The notes under the pieces were generated by a model. It was not told where the DNA came from. It did not search any database and worked only from the letters and a program-made list of their open reading frames with translations. Below, in pieces: positions 10,389 to 17,662 of a stretch of DNA of 43,862 nt (the first letter of the stretch is position 1; each line of letters opens with the position of its first letter). Made by a program: the position numbers and the translations under genes. Where the stretch lies: positions 1 through 43,862 of the forward strand of contig JAFAYV010000049.1 in NCBI GenBank assembly GCA_019240115.1, read 5' to 3'. Source of the stretch: Solirubrobacterales bacterium. GTDB lineage: Bacteria; Actinomycetota; Thermoleophilia; Solirubrobacterales; Solirubrobacteraceae.

Positions 10389-11084
10389 TTATCTGCTGGC
10401 AGCGCCCACGTCTCGGTCCGCTGTCGGCCGGTTGAGCGCGAAGACCGGCAGCAGCGGACGGCCGAACGTCGCGGTGATGATGCCGGCGAACGACGTGTAC
10501 CAAGCCGCGATCGCGGTGGCGATCCCGACGTAGCCGCCGAGCTTGATCGTGCCGTTGGTGGCGCTCATGGTCCCGGCCAGCGCCGAGTTGCCGATCGCCA
10601 GCAGGACGAACGTGATCACGAGCAGCGCCAGCGTGATCACGATCGCTCCCGTGGTTCGCAGGGAGCAGATGAAGATGTAGATCGTGAAGATCGTCCACGT
10701 CCACAGGTACAGCCCAAGCGTGCTGCCGACGTCCGCGACGGGAATCTTGGGCAAGGCGAGCTGGACCACGAAGAAGAACGAGATCCAGAACGTGCCGTAC
10801 GCGGTGAACACCACCGCTCCGAACGTGTTCCCGGTGCGGAACTCCCAGATCCCCGCGACCAGCTGCGCGATGCCGCCGAACGCCAGCGCGATCATCGCGA
10901 CCATCGGCAGCGCCTTCGCGGTGACCAGATTGGCGTTGACGAGGCTGAGCGCGAACGTCGTGGTGGCGAACGCGGCCAGCCCGAGTGGGCCGGGATCAGA
11001 CGGGGTCCAGCCCTCGCCGCGTGCGGCGGTTGGATCCTGGTCGATGAGGACTTCCTGCTCGCGAGGCAAACGCCCTGCTTCCAT
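10389..11084 (-). CDS. satP: GPR1/FUN34/YaaH (SatP) family acetate transporter
   Basis: A 231-residue inner-membrane protein with about six helices, of the AceTr family that carries acetate or succinate. The family signature NPxPLGL appears as DPGPLGLAAFATTTF (residues 30-44), with Asp instead of Asn. FRTGNTFGAVVFTAYGTFWI is the other typical stretch. The ATG at 11084 is preceded at good spacing by AGGAGGGAGAGAGGG, so I prefer it to a longer frame beginning at 11123. It heads a satP-acs-ligase cluster on the minus strand, which fits import of acetate for activation by Acs. The residues before the first helix (1-29) are a soluble cytosolic extension. Confidence 0.88.
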   Translation of the reverse strand: MEAGRLPREQEVLIDQDPTAARGEGWTPSDPGPLGLAAFATTTFALSLVNANLVTAKALPMVAMIALAFGGIAQLVAGIWEFRTGNTFGAVVFTAYGTFWISFFFVVQLALPKIPVADVGSTLGLYLWTWTIFTIYIFICSLRTTGAIVITLALLVITFVLLAIGNSALAGTMSATNGTIKLGGYVGIATAIAAWYTSFAGIITATFGRPLLPVFALNRPTADRDVGAASR

Positions 11085-11109
11085 CCCTCTCTCCCTCCTG
11101 TTGCTTGCC

Positions 11110-11128
11110 GGTTGCCGCCGCAACCTTA
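11110..11128 (-). promoter_or_regulatory. Possible satP promoter and leader hairpin
   Basis: On the minus strand TAAGGT (11123-11128) could be a -10 element. It partly overlaps a 16-nt hairpin (11110-11125, stem GGTTGC/GCAACC, loop GGCG) lying just upstream of the satP ribosome binding site. Confidence 0.3.
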
Positions 11129-11201
11129 CCTCCTCAACGGAGCGGAGGGAACGGACGGGCTAACGGGCCGTCGGCGTCCGAGCCCGACTCCGGCGCTGCG
11201 A

Positions 11202-12164
11202 TCAGCGACGCCGCTTGCGCTTGCGCTTCGGGGTCGCCGACCGCGTCCGGGGATTGGCCGCGGGCGCGGAGTCGGCCTCGGCGGGCTCGGACCCGGGTCG
11301 CTGGCGCCCGGCCAGCCAGCCGAGCAGCCCGCCGGAGGCGCCCGACCCGCCGGCGCGGGGCGTGCCGGCGCGCGACGCGCCGGCGGACGAGCGGCCGCTC
11401 ACGGAGGCGCTGCGCTGCTCGCGCAGCTGGGTCTGGGTGGGCAGCGCCTCGGCCCGCCCGGTCCGCCACGCCGCGGGCAGGCCGCCCGGCCAGCGACCGG
11501 CGAACAGGAAGGCGAGCGCGATCAGCCAACCGAGCTGGACGATCGGCACCTGCAGGATCTGGAACAGGATGAGCGCCCCGGCGGCCGCGCCGCCGTAGCC
11601 CATCGGCCGGGTGAGCAGGCCGACCCGCATCGCCTGCAGCGCGACGAGCACGACCGCGACCGCGGTGATCAGGGCGGCGAGCTCGCCGCCGATCTGCAGC
11701 ACGAGAAGCCCGGCGCCGCTCGTCACGTGCCGCGCCTCGTCATAGGTCTGCGCGCCGGTCGTCGCGAACTGGTGGACCTTGATCGCCACCACGATCCCGT
11801 AGACGATGGTGGCGACGAAGGTCAACGCCCCCCCGATGATCGCCAGCCATCGCATGTAGCTGCGCACCTGCGTGCTGCGGGCGCGGGCGCCGCGGTACAG
11901 GAAGACGAGCGTCCAGGCGAGCAGCGCCGCCGCGAACCCGTTGAGGATCGCCGCGATCAGGTCGAGCGGAAACCGCTCGTTCGCGGTGATGAGCGCGAGC
12001 GTCAGCTCGTTGACCTTGGCGTGCGGCCCCGCCCCGCCGAGCCCGTAGGCGACGATGAGCGCCAGCCCCGCGGCTCCGGCCACGATCGCCTGCCGGATCC
12101 GCACGCGCGACTCGTAGGCCAGCACCTCCTCGGGTGCCACCGGCTGATCGACCTCGGTGCTCAT
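11202..12164 (-). CDS. Polytopic membrane protein with basic Arg/Lys tail
   Basis: A 320-residue protein of unknown family. After a short acidic N-terminus there are about six or seven hydrophobic helices (around residues 25-45, 65-90, 105-130, 150-175, 190-215 and 220-235), then a long polar Ser/Ala/Arg tail ending in KRKRKRRR. The tail is probably cytosolic and could bind nucleic acid or acidic lipids; that is inference. TAGCAT lies 9 nt before the ATG. It is divergent from the small gene at 12223 and stands alone, 117 bp from the satP start. Confidence 0.7.
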   Translation of the reverse strand: MSTEVDQPVAPEEVLAYESRVRIRQAIVAGAAGLALIVAYGLGGAGPHAKVNELTLALITANERFPLDLIAAILNGFAAALLAWTLVFLYRGARARSTQVRSYMRWLAIIGGALTFVATIVYGIVVAIKVHQFATTGAQTYDEARHVTSGAGLLVLQIGGELAALITAVAVVLVALQAMRVGLLTRPMGYGGAAAGALILFQILQVPIVQLGWLIALAFLFAGRWPGGLPAAWRTGRAEALPTQTQLREQRSASVSGRSSAGASRAGTPRAGGSGASGGLLGWLAGRQRPGSEPAEADSAPAANPRTRSATPKRKRKRRR

Positions 12165-12173
12165 CGGCGCCCG

Positions 12174-12179
12174 ATGCTA
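12174..12179 (-). promoter_or_regulatory. -10 element (TAGCAT) for the membrane protein gene
   Basis: On the minus strand TAGCAT is followed by 9 nt and the ATG at 12164, indicating a near-leaderless mRNA. Confidence 0.4.
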
Positions 12180-12209
12180 GAGGGGCGCAGGCCCGCGCGA
12201 CGGCGTGGC

Positions 12210-12215
12210 TACCAT
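12210..12215 (+). promoter_or_regulatory. -10 element (TACCAT) for a leaderless small gene
   Basis: TACCAT is followed by exactly 7 nt and the ATG at 12223. This favours that start over the upstream in-frame ATGs at 12205 and 12214. Confidence 0.45.
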
Positions 12216-12222
12216 GAGGCAC

Positions 12223-12495
12223 ATGGAAGGAAGCGGCTTCGGCGGCATGTTCGGAGATCCCGACGATCTGCAGCGCCGGCTCGGCGAGTTCGCCGAGCAG
12301 ATGCAGGGTGCGCAGCGCCTGGCCTGGGCGGACAACGCGATCAAGCTGGCCGTCGATCTCACCATGGCGGCGATCAACCGCGTCAACATCCAGGGGACGA
12401 CCGAGCAGCAGACCGAGCAGCTGCGCTCGGTGATGGCCACCGTGTTCCCCGAGGCGGTCGCCCTCGTGCGCGAGGCGCGCGAGGGCCTGCAATAA
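12223..12495 (+). CDS. Small helical protein of unknown function
   Basis: A 90-residue protein beginning MEGSGFGGMFGDPDDLQRR. A Gly-rich start is followed by amphipathic helices containing QMQGAQRLAWADNAIKLA and EQQTEQLRSVMATVFPEA. There is no signal peptide or membrane segment, so it is probably cytosolic and oligomeric. I do not recognise the family. The start is set by TACCAT-N7-ATG. A lipoprotein gene follows after 10 nt, so the two are probably co-transcribed. Confidence 0.65.
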   Translation: MEGSGFGGMFGDPDDLQRRLGEFAEQMQGAQRLAWADNAIKLAVDLTMAAINRVNIQGTTEQQTEQLRSVMATVFPEAVALVREAREGLQ

Positions 12496-12505
12496 CGCTG
12501 CGGCC

Positions 12506-12994
12506 GTGACCTCCGCCCGCATGGCGGCGCGCGGCGCCGTGGCCGTGATGGTCCTCGTCGTCGCGCTGCTCGCCGTCGCCTGCGGCTCGCAGCACTCGAC
12601 GACGGCGGCGAGCACGCACGCCCGGACCGACGCGACGACGGGGACCGCGACCGGGTCGGTCACGGCGACGAGCTCGACGGCGACCACGACCGGCGCCTCG
12701 ACGGTGACCGGCACCGTCGGATCGGGCACGGCCACGAGCTCGAGTGCCCCGCCGCCGCCGCCGACGACGACCGTCACCCGCACCCGGACCGCGCCCACGA
12801 CCACGGCGGCGGCGCCGCCGACGAGCAGCAGCTGCGGCCCCGATTGCGCCCCCACCGGCACCCCGATCGCTCCGGGCGCGAGCAGGCCCGTCGACGGCAG
12901 GTGCCGGGCGGGAACGATCTACCTGCCGCCCCAGGACAACGGTCCGGCGCTCTGCCTGCCCAGGTCGGGCGGCACCTCGCCGGGCGGGCAGTAG
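12506..12994 (+). CDS. Thr/Ser/Pro-rich putative lipoprotein
   Basis: 162 residues starting at GTG. A basic N-terminus and hydrophobic stretch lead to LLAVAC, a weak lipobox with Cys about residue 26 and Ala rather than Leu/Val at -3. About 85 residues of Thr, Ser, Ala and Pro follow, a likely extracellular and possibly O-glycosylated linker. The short C-terminal region has four cysteines in CGPDCAPTGTP and DGRCRAG...LCLP, likely two disulfides. The family is not recognised. It is probably expressed with the 12223 gene and converges on the Fpg/Nei gene. Confidence 0.65.
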   Translation: MTSARMAARGAVAVMVLVVALLAVACGSQHSTTAASTHARTDATTGTATGSVTATSSTATTTGASTVTGTVGSGTATSSSAPPPPPTTTVTRTRTAPTTTAAAPPTSSSCGPDCAPTGTPIAPGASRPVDGRCRAGTIYLPPQDNGPALCLPRSGGTSPGGQ

Positions 12995-13000
12995 CGCTCA

Positions 13001-13018
13001 GCCGCCAAGTGCGGCGGC
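13001..13018. terminator. GC hairpin at a convergent junction
   Basis: Stem GCCGCC/GGCGGC (6 bp) with loop AAGTGC, in the 48-bp gap between the lipoprotein gene and the Fpg/Nei gene. No T-run, so the terminator call is tentative. Confidence 0.35.
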
Positions 13019-13042
13019 GTCTCGAGGGACGGCGGCGTTCGG

Positions 13043-13888
13043 CTACTTCAGCAGCCGGGAGAGCCGGCGGTCCTTGAGCAGCTTGCCCTCGGTCTGGCAG
13101 GTCGGGCAGTAGCACATCACGTAATCCTCGTAGAAGACCGCCTCGAGCTCGTCGCCGCAGCGCGGACACGGCTCGCCGTTGCGGCGGTGCACCGACAGGG
13201 GCATGGGGAGCTTGTCGGGGATCGGAAGCGTGACGTGCTGCTCGTAGTACTCCAACGCGGCCCCGAGACAGGCGACGATCGCCGAGCGCAGGCGCTCGAG
13301 CTCGTCGTCGGCGAGGTCGGAGCCGCGCTTGAACGGCGAGAGCTTGGCAGCGTGCAGGATCTCGTCGACCCACGAGCGGCCGATGCCGGCGATGACGCGC
13401 TGGTCGCGCAGCAGGCCGTGCAGCGGCCGGGCGACGTGCAGCCGCGAGCGCAGCGGCGGCGGGTCGGGATAGGCCTCGGGACCCATGGTCGTGATCTGCT
13501 CGTCAGCGGCGAGGCCCTCGGGCGTGTACAGCTTGACCCAGGCCGCCTGCTTGGTCCCGAACTCGCGCAGGCGCAGCTCTCGGCCGTCGGTCAGCCGCAG
13601 CAGCAGGCGCGAGGTCTTGTCGCGCAGCGACGCGCGGGCGTGAAACAGCTGCAGCCGACCCGCCGACATGAGATGGATGAGCAGCGACAGGTCGCCGTCC
13701 ACCCCGACGATGAACAGCTTGCCGCGGCGCTCGATGCCGGTCAGCGCCCGGCCCTCGATCGTGTTCAGCGGCGGATCGAAGGTGCGCAGCGCGTTGATCC
13801 CCGGCGTCAGCGCGGACTCGATCTCCGCGCCCGCGACGGCGGCGCCGATCAGCCGTGCGGCGATCTCCACCTCGGGCAGCTCGGGCAT
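13043..13888 (-). CDS. Fpg/Nei family DNA glycosylase (variant of MutM)
   Basis: A 281-residue base-excision-repair glycosylase and AP lyase. The N-terminus MPELPEVE supplies the catalytic Pro2 and Glu3, and Lys57 is in RRGKLF. The helix-two-turn-helix motif is GIGRSWVDEILHAAKLSP (168-185), with Arg-Ser where classical MutM has Asn-Ile. The zinc finger is C241-x2-C244-x16-C261-x2-C264. Where classical MutM has the catalytic Gly-Arg hairpin before the third Cys, this protein has YVMCY, so the usual zinc-finger Arg is missing. Substrate preference may therefore differ from 8-oxoguanine; other divergent actinobacterial Fpg/Nei paralogues are the likely relatives. TACCCT lies 6 nt before the ATG. 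Confidence 0.88.
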   Translation of the reverse strand: MPELPEVEIAARLIGAAVAGAEIESALTPGINALRTFDPPLNTIEGRALTGIERRGKLFIVGVDGDLSLLIHLMSAGRLQLFHARASLRDKTSRLLLRLTDGRELRLREFGTKQAAWVKLYTPEGLAADEQITTMGPEAYPDPPPLRSRLHVARPLHGLLRDQRVIAGIGRSWVDEILHAAKLSPFKRGSDLADDELERLRSAIVACLGAALEYYEQHVTLPIPDKLPMPLSVHRRNGEPCPRCGDELEAVFYEDYVMCYCPTCQTEGKLLKDRRLSRLLK

Positions 13889-13894
13889 GCCCTG

Positions 13895-13900
13895 AGGGTA
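13895..13900 (-). promoter_or_regulatory. -10 element (TACCCT) for the Fpg/Nei gene
   Basis: Minus-strand TACCCT, then 6 nt, then ATG at 13888: a leaderless arrangement. Confidence 0.45.
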
Positions 13901-13998
13901 TCCCTCAGCGGGCCCCGCGGGCGGCCGCTTGCGTGCGACGACTCAATCATTCACGCGCCTTCAGCCTCGCTTTACGCGCCGGTTCGAGACTCACCGCC

Positions 13999-14286
13999 AT
14001 GAGCGATCTACTGGCAATCTTCGAACCCCACGACGACTACTCGGACTCCCCCCTGCTCTCGGAGATCGAGCGCCTGCGCCCGACCCGCGTCACCATCCTG
14101 ATCGAGGGCGTCGACCCGAGCTGGGTCGACGACGGCGAAGCCGTTCGCGACCGCCTCGCCGCCCTGATGGCGCTCGTGGAGCGCCGGACCGGCGCGACCG
14201 TGGTCGGCACCGCCGGCGACCGCGACCAGCTGCTCGGCTGGCGCTTCGACTGCGAGCTGTGCGGCCGGGAGCCCGTCGTCGCCTGA
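13999..14286 (+). CDS. Small acidic protein with C-terminal CxxC
   Basis: A 95-residue cytosolic protein of unknown family. The N-terminus is acidic (SDLLAIFEPHDDYSDSPLLS). A possible alpha/beta fold follows (RVTILIEGVDPSWVDDGEAV; ATVVGTAGDRDQLLGW), and the end FDCELCGREPVVA has a CxxC that could bind metal or form a disulfide. The ATG at 13999 is chosen because the hydrophilic protein begins there, and a weak -10-like GAGACT lies exactly 7 nt upstream. It precedes the HAD gene, which has its own promoter-like element. Confidence 0.6.
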   Translation: MSDLLAIFEPHDDYSDSPLLSEIERLRPTRVTILIEGVDPSWVDDGEAVRDRLAALMALVERRTGATVVGTAGDRDQLLGWRFDCELCGREPVVA

Positions 14287-14318
14287 CCCGACGCGCCGGC
14301 GCCGCGCGCCGGGTCGAC

Positions 14319-14324
14319 TAGGCT
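14319..14324 (+). promoter_or_regulatory. -10 element (TAGGCT) for the HAD gene
   Basis: TAGGCT is followed by exactly 7 nt and the GTG at 14332, predicting transcription from the first base of the start codon. Confidence 0.5.
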
Positions 14325-14331
14325 GGCCGCA

Positions 14332-14955
14332 GTGTCCGAGAGCGACGGCCCCCGCCGCGCCCTGCTCGTCGATTGGACCGGCGTGATGACCACGAGCGTG
14401 TTCGCCGCCTTCGCCTCGTTCTGCGAGCGCGAGGGCCTCGCGCCCGAGGCGCTGGCCACGACGCTGCGCACGAACCCCGAGTGCGAGCGCCTCGTCGTCG
14501 ACCTCGAGTCGGGGACGATCGGCGACGCCGAGTTCGAGCCGCGGCTCGCCGCGATCATGAGCGTCGAACCCGACCGGCTCATCGACCGGCTGTTCGCCGG
14601 CTACACCGACGACGCCGCGATGCATGCCGCCGTCGCGCGCGCCCGGGCCCGGGGCGTGCCCACCGGCCTGATCTCCAACTCCTGGGGCACCCACCGCTAC
14701 GACCGCCGGCTGCTGGGCCGCCTGTTCGACGGCGTCGTGCTCTCCGGCGAGGCAGGCGTCCGCAAGCCCGATCCGCGGATCTACGAGCTCGGCGCGGCGG
14801 CGGTCGGCGTGCCCCCGCAGCGGTGCGTGTTCGTCGACGACCTGCGCCCGAACCTCCCGCCCGCCGCGGAGCTCGGGATGGCGACGATCCGTCACCGCGA
14901 CAGCGACACCACCATCCCCGAGCTCGAGGAGCTGCTCGGCGTGACGCTGCGATGA
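14332..14955 (+). CDS. HAD-superfamily hydrolase
   Basis: A 207-residue cytosolic HAD-like phosphatase or related hydrolase. Motif I is LLVDWTGVMT, with nucleophile Asp14 but Thr16 instead of the second Asp of typical phosphatases. Motif II is ISNSWG (Ser115), motif III Lys145 in VRKPDPRIYE, and motif IV VFVDD (Asp169, Asp170). A helical cap lies between about residues 22 and 95. The substrate is unknown. The missing second motif-I Asp is also seen in dehalogenase- and epoxide-hydrolase-type HAD proteins, so phosphatase activity should not be assumed. Its stop overlaps the next start (ATGA). Confidence 0.85.
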   Translation: MSESDGPRRALLVDWTGVMTTSVFAAFASFCEREGLAPEALATTLRTNPECERLVVDLESGTIGDAEFEPRLAAIMSVEPDRLIDRLFAGYTDDAAMHAAVARARARGVPTGLISNSWGTHRYDRRLLGRLFDGVVLSGEAGVRKPDPRIYELGAAAVGVPPQRCVFVDDLRPNLPPAAELGMATIRHRDSDTTIPELEELLGVTLR

Positions 14956-15416
14956 GCCGGCGGGCCCTGTGGCGGGCGCTGGCCGCGTGCCTGTGCGCCG
15001 CGCCGACCATCGGGCTCGCGGGATGCGGCTCGGGCGCGTTGTCCGACCGCCAGCTGCACAGCCGCGCCACCGCGATCTGCAAGCGGGCCAGCGCGCGCAC
15101 CGACCGGATCGCCTCGCCTGCGATGCCCTCGGGCAGCGCGCGGTTTCTCAGCGCCGGCATCGCCGCGATCGACCCCGAGCTGACTGCGCTGCGCCGCCTG
15201 CACGCTCCCGGGGACATGGCCGACGACTACCGGGACGCGCTCAGCGCCTCGGGAGCGGAGCTGGCGGCGCTGCGCTCCAGCCTGCACGGGCTGCGCGCCG
15301 GCGACGACGCGGTGACCGCGATCAAATCGCTGCAGCAGCAGCTCGAGCCGGCCGAGGCGCGGGCGCAGGATGCGTGGAGCGCGTTGCATCTCCCCGCCTG
15401 CCAGGAGGCCACCTGA
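14952..15416 (+). CDS. Putative lipoprotein, helical
   Basis: 154 residues. The N-terminus has a signal peptide ending in lipobox GLAGC (Cys about residue 25), so the mature protein should be anchored to the outer face of the cytoplasmic membrane. The rest is predicted helical (KRASARTDRIASPAMPSGSA; ELAALRSSLHGLRAGDDAV) with two further Cys, CK near residue 43 and PACQ near the end. I recognise the general type (small secreted helical lipoprotein of actinobacteria) but no named family. It overlaps the HAD stop by four bases and so is co-translated with it. It converges on pstS. Confidence 0.72.
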   Translation: MSRRALWRALAACLCAAPTIGLAGCGSGALSDRQLHSRATAICKRASARTDRIASPAMPSGSARFLSAGIAAIDPELTALRRLHAPGDMADDYRDALSASGAELAALRSSLHGLRAGDDAVTAIKSLQQQLEPAEARAQDAWSALHLPACQEAT

Positions 15417-15477
15417 AGATCGCGCCCGGCCCGGGCGGCGGGACGCCGACCGGGCCGGAGACGGGCGGTGGCGGCGG

Positions 15478-16518
15478 CTAGATACCGCCGACCGCGCTCT
15501 TGGCAGCCTTGAGCACGATCTTCGGGATCGGCGCGAAGTCCAGCGATGCGCCGAAGTGCTGACCCGTGGTCAGGTCGTAGTTGATGAACTGCCGCAGCAA
15601 CCCGGCCTGCTTGGCGCCCTGAGGGGCGATCACGTAGGTGAACGTCGAGATCGGGTAGGCGATCTTCGCGCTCTTGGGTGGGTCGACGATGTGCAGCGCG
15701 TTGCCGGCCGGCACCTGCTTGACCGTCTGCGCGGCATTCTCGATGTTGGCGAGGTTCGGGTACTCGAACTTGCCGGCCTGGTTCTGGATCGCGACCGCCG
15801 GGATCTTGTGGGCGATCAGGTAGGAGACCGCGATGTAGGCGATGCCGCCGCTGGTGGACTGCAGCGCGGCGGTCACCCCGGAGTTGCCCTTCTGGCCGAC
15901 GCCGGTGGGAAACTGCACCGAGGTCGCGAAGTTGACCTTGCTCCTCCAGGTGCCGCTGACGTCGGAGAGGTAATTGGTGAACGCGTAGGTGTCACCTGAC
16001 CCGTCGCTGCGGTAGATCGGGGTGATCTTCAGGTTCGGCAGCCTGACGCCGGGGTTGAGCTTCTGGATCGCGGAGTTGTTCCACGTCGTGATCTGGCCGA
16101 GATAGATCTTGGCCAGCGTCGGACCGTTGAGCCGCAGCCGATTGCCGACGCCGGGCACGTTGTAGCCGACGCCGGTGGCCGACAGCGCCCACGGGATCTG
16201 CACGCAGCTGTGACATCCGGCCGCCTGGGTCGGCGTCAGCGGCGCGTCGGAGGCGCCGAAGTCGACCAGGCGCTGCGAGACGTCGGTGATCCCCGTCCCG
16301 GAGCCGACTGCCTGGTAGTTGACGGTGATACCGGTTCGAGTCTGGAATGCCGACGCCCACTCCTGCTCCAGCGGGGCGACGAGGGTGGAGCCGGCGCCGT
16401 TCAGCGTGCCCGTGGCCGCCGACGCGCTGGAGGCCAGCGCCGCCGAACCGCCAGTGGCCGCGACGGCCGCAAGTGCCAGCGGAAGCATCGTCCGCCGATT
16501 CAAGGCCAAGCCTTTCAA
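15478..16518 (-). CDS. pstS: Phosphate ABC transporter substrate-binding protein PstS
   Basis: Extracytoplasmic phosphate-binding protein feeding the PstCAB importer. 346 residues; signal peptide of about 34 residues ending ASSASAA, cleaved by signal peptidase I rather than lipid-anchored. Phosphate-site motifs: LNGAGSTLVAPLEQEW, VGSGTGITDVSQRLVDFGAS (the GSG loop and Asp) and RSDGSGDTYAFTNYL. The best start is TTG at 16518, with GAAAGG upstream at good spacing; it gives a proper signal peptide. It is transcribed divergently from pstCAB across a 169-bp gap with a PHO-box-like array. In most actinobacteria pstS is first in the same operon. Confidence 0.94.
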   Translation of the reverse strand: MKGLALNRRTMLPLALAAVAATGGSAALASSASAATGTLNGAGSTLVAPLEQEWASAFQTRTGITVNYQAVGSGTGITDVSQRLVDFGASDAPLTPTQAAGCHSCVQIPWALSATGVGYNVPGVGNRLRLNGPTLAKIYLGQITTWNNSAIQKLNPGVRLPNLKITPIYRSDGSGDTYAFTNYLSDVSGTWRSKVNFATSVQFPTGVGQKGNSGVTAALQSTSGGIAYIAVSYLIAHKIPAVAIQNQAGKFEYPNLANIENAAQTVKQVPAGNALHIVDPPKSAKIAYPISTFTYVIAPQGAKQAGLLRQFINYDLTTGQHFGASLDFAPIPKIVLKAAKSAVGGI

Positions 16519-16602
16519 CGAAGAAGCCTTTCGATTGGGAGACAGGTCGCTCTTTCATCCGGCCGACCGGAGAGCAGCGTTAGCATGCGGCGAACCCTCG
16601 GC

Positions 16603-16646
16603 CGACTTGTGACTGCGGCGTGATCAACTTTTGTCAAGGTTGTGAC
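16603..16646. promoter_or_regulatory. PHO-box-like array: four 11-bp direct repeats
   Basis: Four consecutive 11-bp units (16603-16613, 16614-16624, 16625-16635, 16636-16646) read CGACTTGTGAC, TGCGGCGTGAT, CAACTTTTGTC and AAGGTTGTGAC. The consensus end is TTGTGAC. Phased 11-bp direct repeats are the known layout of PhoB/PhoP binding sites. The array sits between divergent pstS and pstCAB, about 26 bp before the pstC -10, so it could activate both under phosphate limitation. Binding is inferred. Confidence 0.65.
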
Positions 16647-16672
16647 GCCCAGGCCGGCGAGCGCGAGATGTC

Positions 16673-16678
16673 TACCCT
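16673..16678 (+). promoter_or_regulatory. -10 element (TACCCT) of pstCAB
   Basis: TACCCT is 9 nt before the pstC ATG. No -35-like hexamer is present at the right distance; the PHO-box array ends 26 bp upstream, as expected for an activator-dependent promoter. Confidence 0.45.
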
Positions 16679-16687
16679 CGGGCGACG

Positions 16688-17662
16688 ATGTCGGTCCGCG
16701 CCTCGCTGAATCCACGGGCGGCGGCGCGCGGGCGCGTCGCGATGGAGGGCAGCCTCGGCGACCGGATCCTCCGCGGGCTGTGCATCGCGGCGGGCCTCCT
16801 GGCGGGCGGCACGCTGCTGGCCGTCGCCTACCAGGTGATCAGCGGCGCGCGGCTGTCGATCTCCACGTTCGGGCTGCCGTTCCTCGTCCACAGCGCGTGG
16901 GCCCCCAACCTCGGCCACTTCGGCGCGGCCGTGATGCTCTACGGCACCGCGGTCAGCTCCGCGATCGCGCTGCTGATCTCGACGCCGGTGGCGATCGCGA
17001 TCGCGATCTACCTGAGCATGCTGGCGCCGCGGGCGGTGCGCATCGTGGTCGGCCCGCTGGTGGAGATGCTCGCCGCGATCCCCAGCGTCATCCTGGGCCT
17101 CTGGGGGATCATCGTGCTCGCCCCGTTCATGCAGCGCCACGTCGAGCCGGCGCTGCACGGCGTCCTGGGCTTCATCCCGATCTTCGGCCCGGCGCAGACG
17201 ACCGGGCTGGGCGTGTTCACCGCGGGGGTGATCCTGACCGTGATGGTCGTGCCGATCATCGCGTCGCTGAGCCGCGACCTGTTCCTCAGCGTCCCGCGGG
17301 AGCTGACCGACGCCGCCGAGTCCGTGGGCGCGACGCGGTGGGAGGTGATCCGCGGCGTCGTGCTCCCCACCACCGTGTCGGGGGTCAGCGCCGCGATCAT
17401 GCTCGGGCTCGGGCGGGCACTCGGCGAGGCGATCGCGGTCGCCTCGGTGATCGGCGCGGGCAACGTCGTCCACGTCAGCACGTTTGAGACCGGCAACAGC
17501 CTGGCGGCGCGGATCGCGCTGGACTTCGCCTACATCGTCTCCAACCTGCACACCGCCTCGCTGTTCTACCTCGCGCTGATCCTGCTCGTGTTCGGCCTGC
17601 TCACGAATCTGATCGCCCGTCAGATCGCCTCCCGCTATGACGTCCACCGCACCTTCGCCTGA
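16688..17662 (+). CDS. pstC: Phosphate ABC transporter permease PstC
   Basis: One of two membrane subunits forming the phosphate channel. 324 residues with about six helices. The ABC-permease coupling loop is ELTDAAESVGATRWEVIRGV (EAA motif with conserved Gly), followed by VLPTTVSGVSAAIMLGLGRA and LGEAIAVASVIG, typical of PstC. The first roughly 20 residues (SVRASLNPRAAARGR) are basic and cytosolic. The ATG at 16688 follows TACCCT; MEGSLGD at residue 19 is an alternative start. It overlaps pstA by 26 bp, indicating tight translational coupling. Confidence 0.94.
   Translation: MSVRASLNPRAAARGRVAMEGSLGDRILRGLCIAAGLLAGGTLLAVAYQVISGARLSISTFGLPFLVHSAWAPNLGHFGAAVMLYGTAVSSAIALLISTPVAIAIAIYLSMLAPRAVRIVVGPLVEMLAAIPSVILGLWGIIVLAPFMQRHVEPALHGVLGFIPIFGPAQTTGLGVFTAGVILTVMVVPIIASLSRDLFLSVPRELTDAAESVGATRWEVIRGVVLPTTVSGVSAAIMLGLGRALGEAIAVASVIGAGNVVHVSTFETGNSLAARIALDFAYIVSNLHTASLFYLALILLVFGLLTNLIARQIASRYDVHRTFA

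Noticed and set aside
15992-16558. Alternative pstS-region reading frame starting at ATG 16558 (MKERPVSQSKGFF...)
   Set aside because: It does not match PstS and lacks a signal peptide; the TTG start at 16518 gives a normal signal sequence in the PstS frame.
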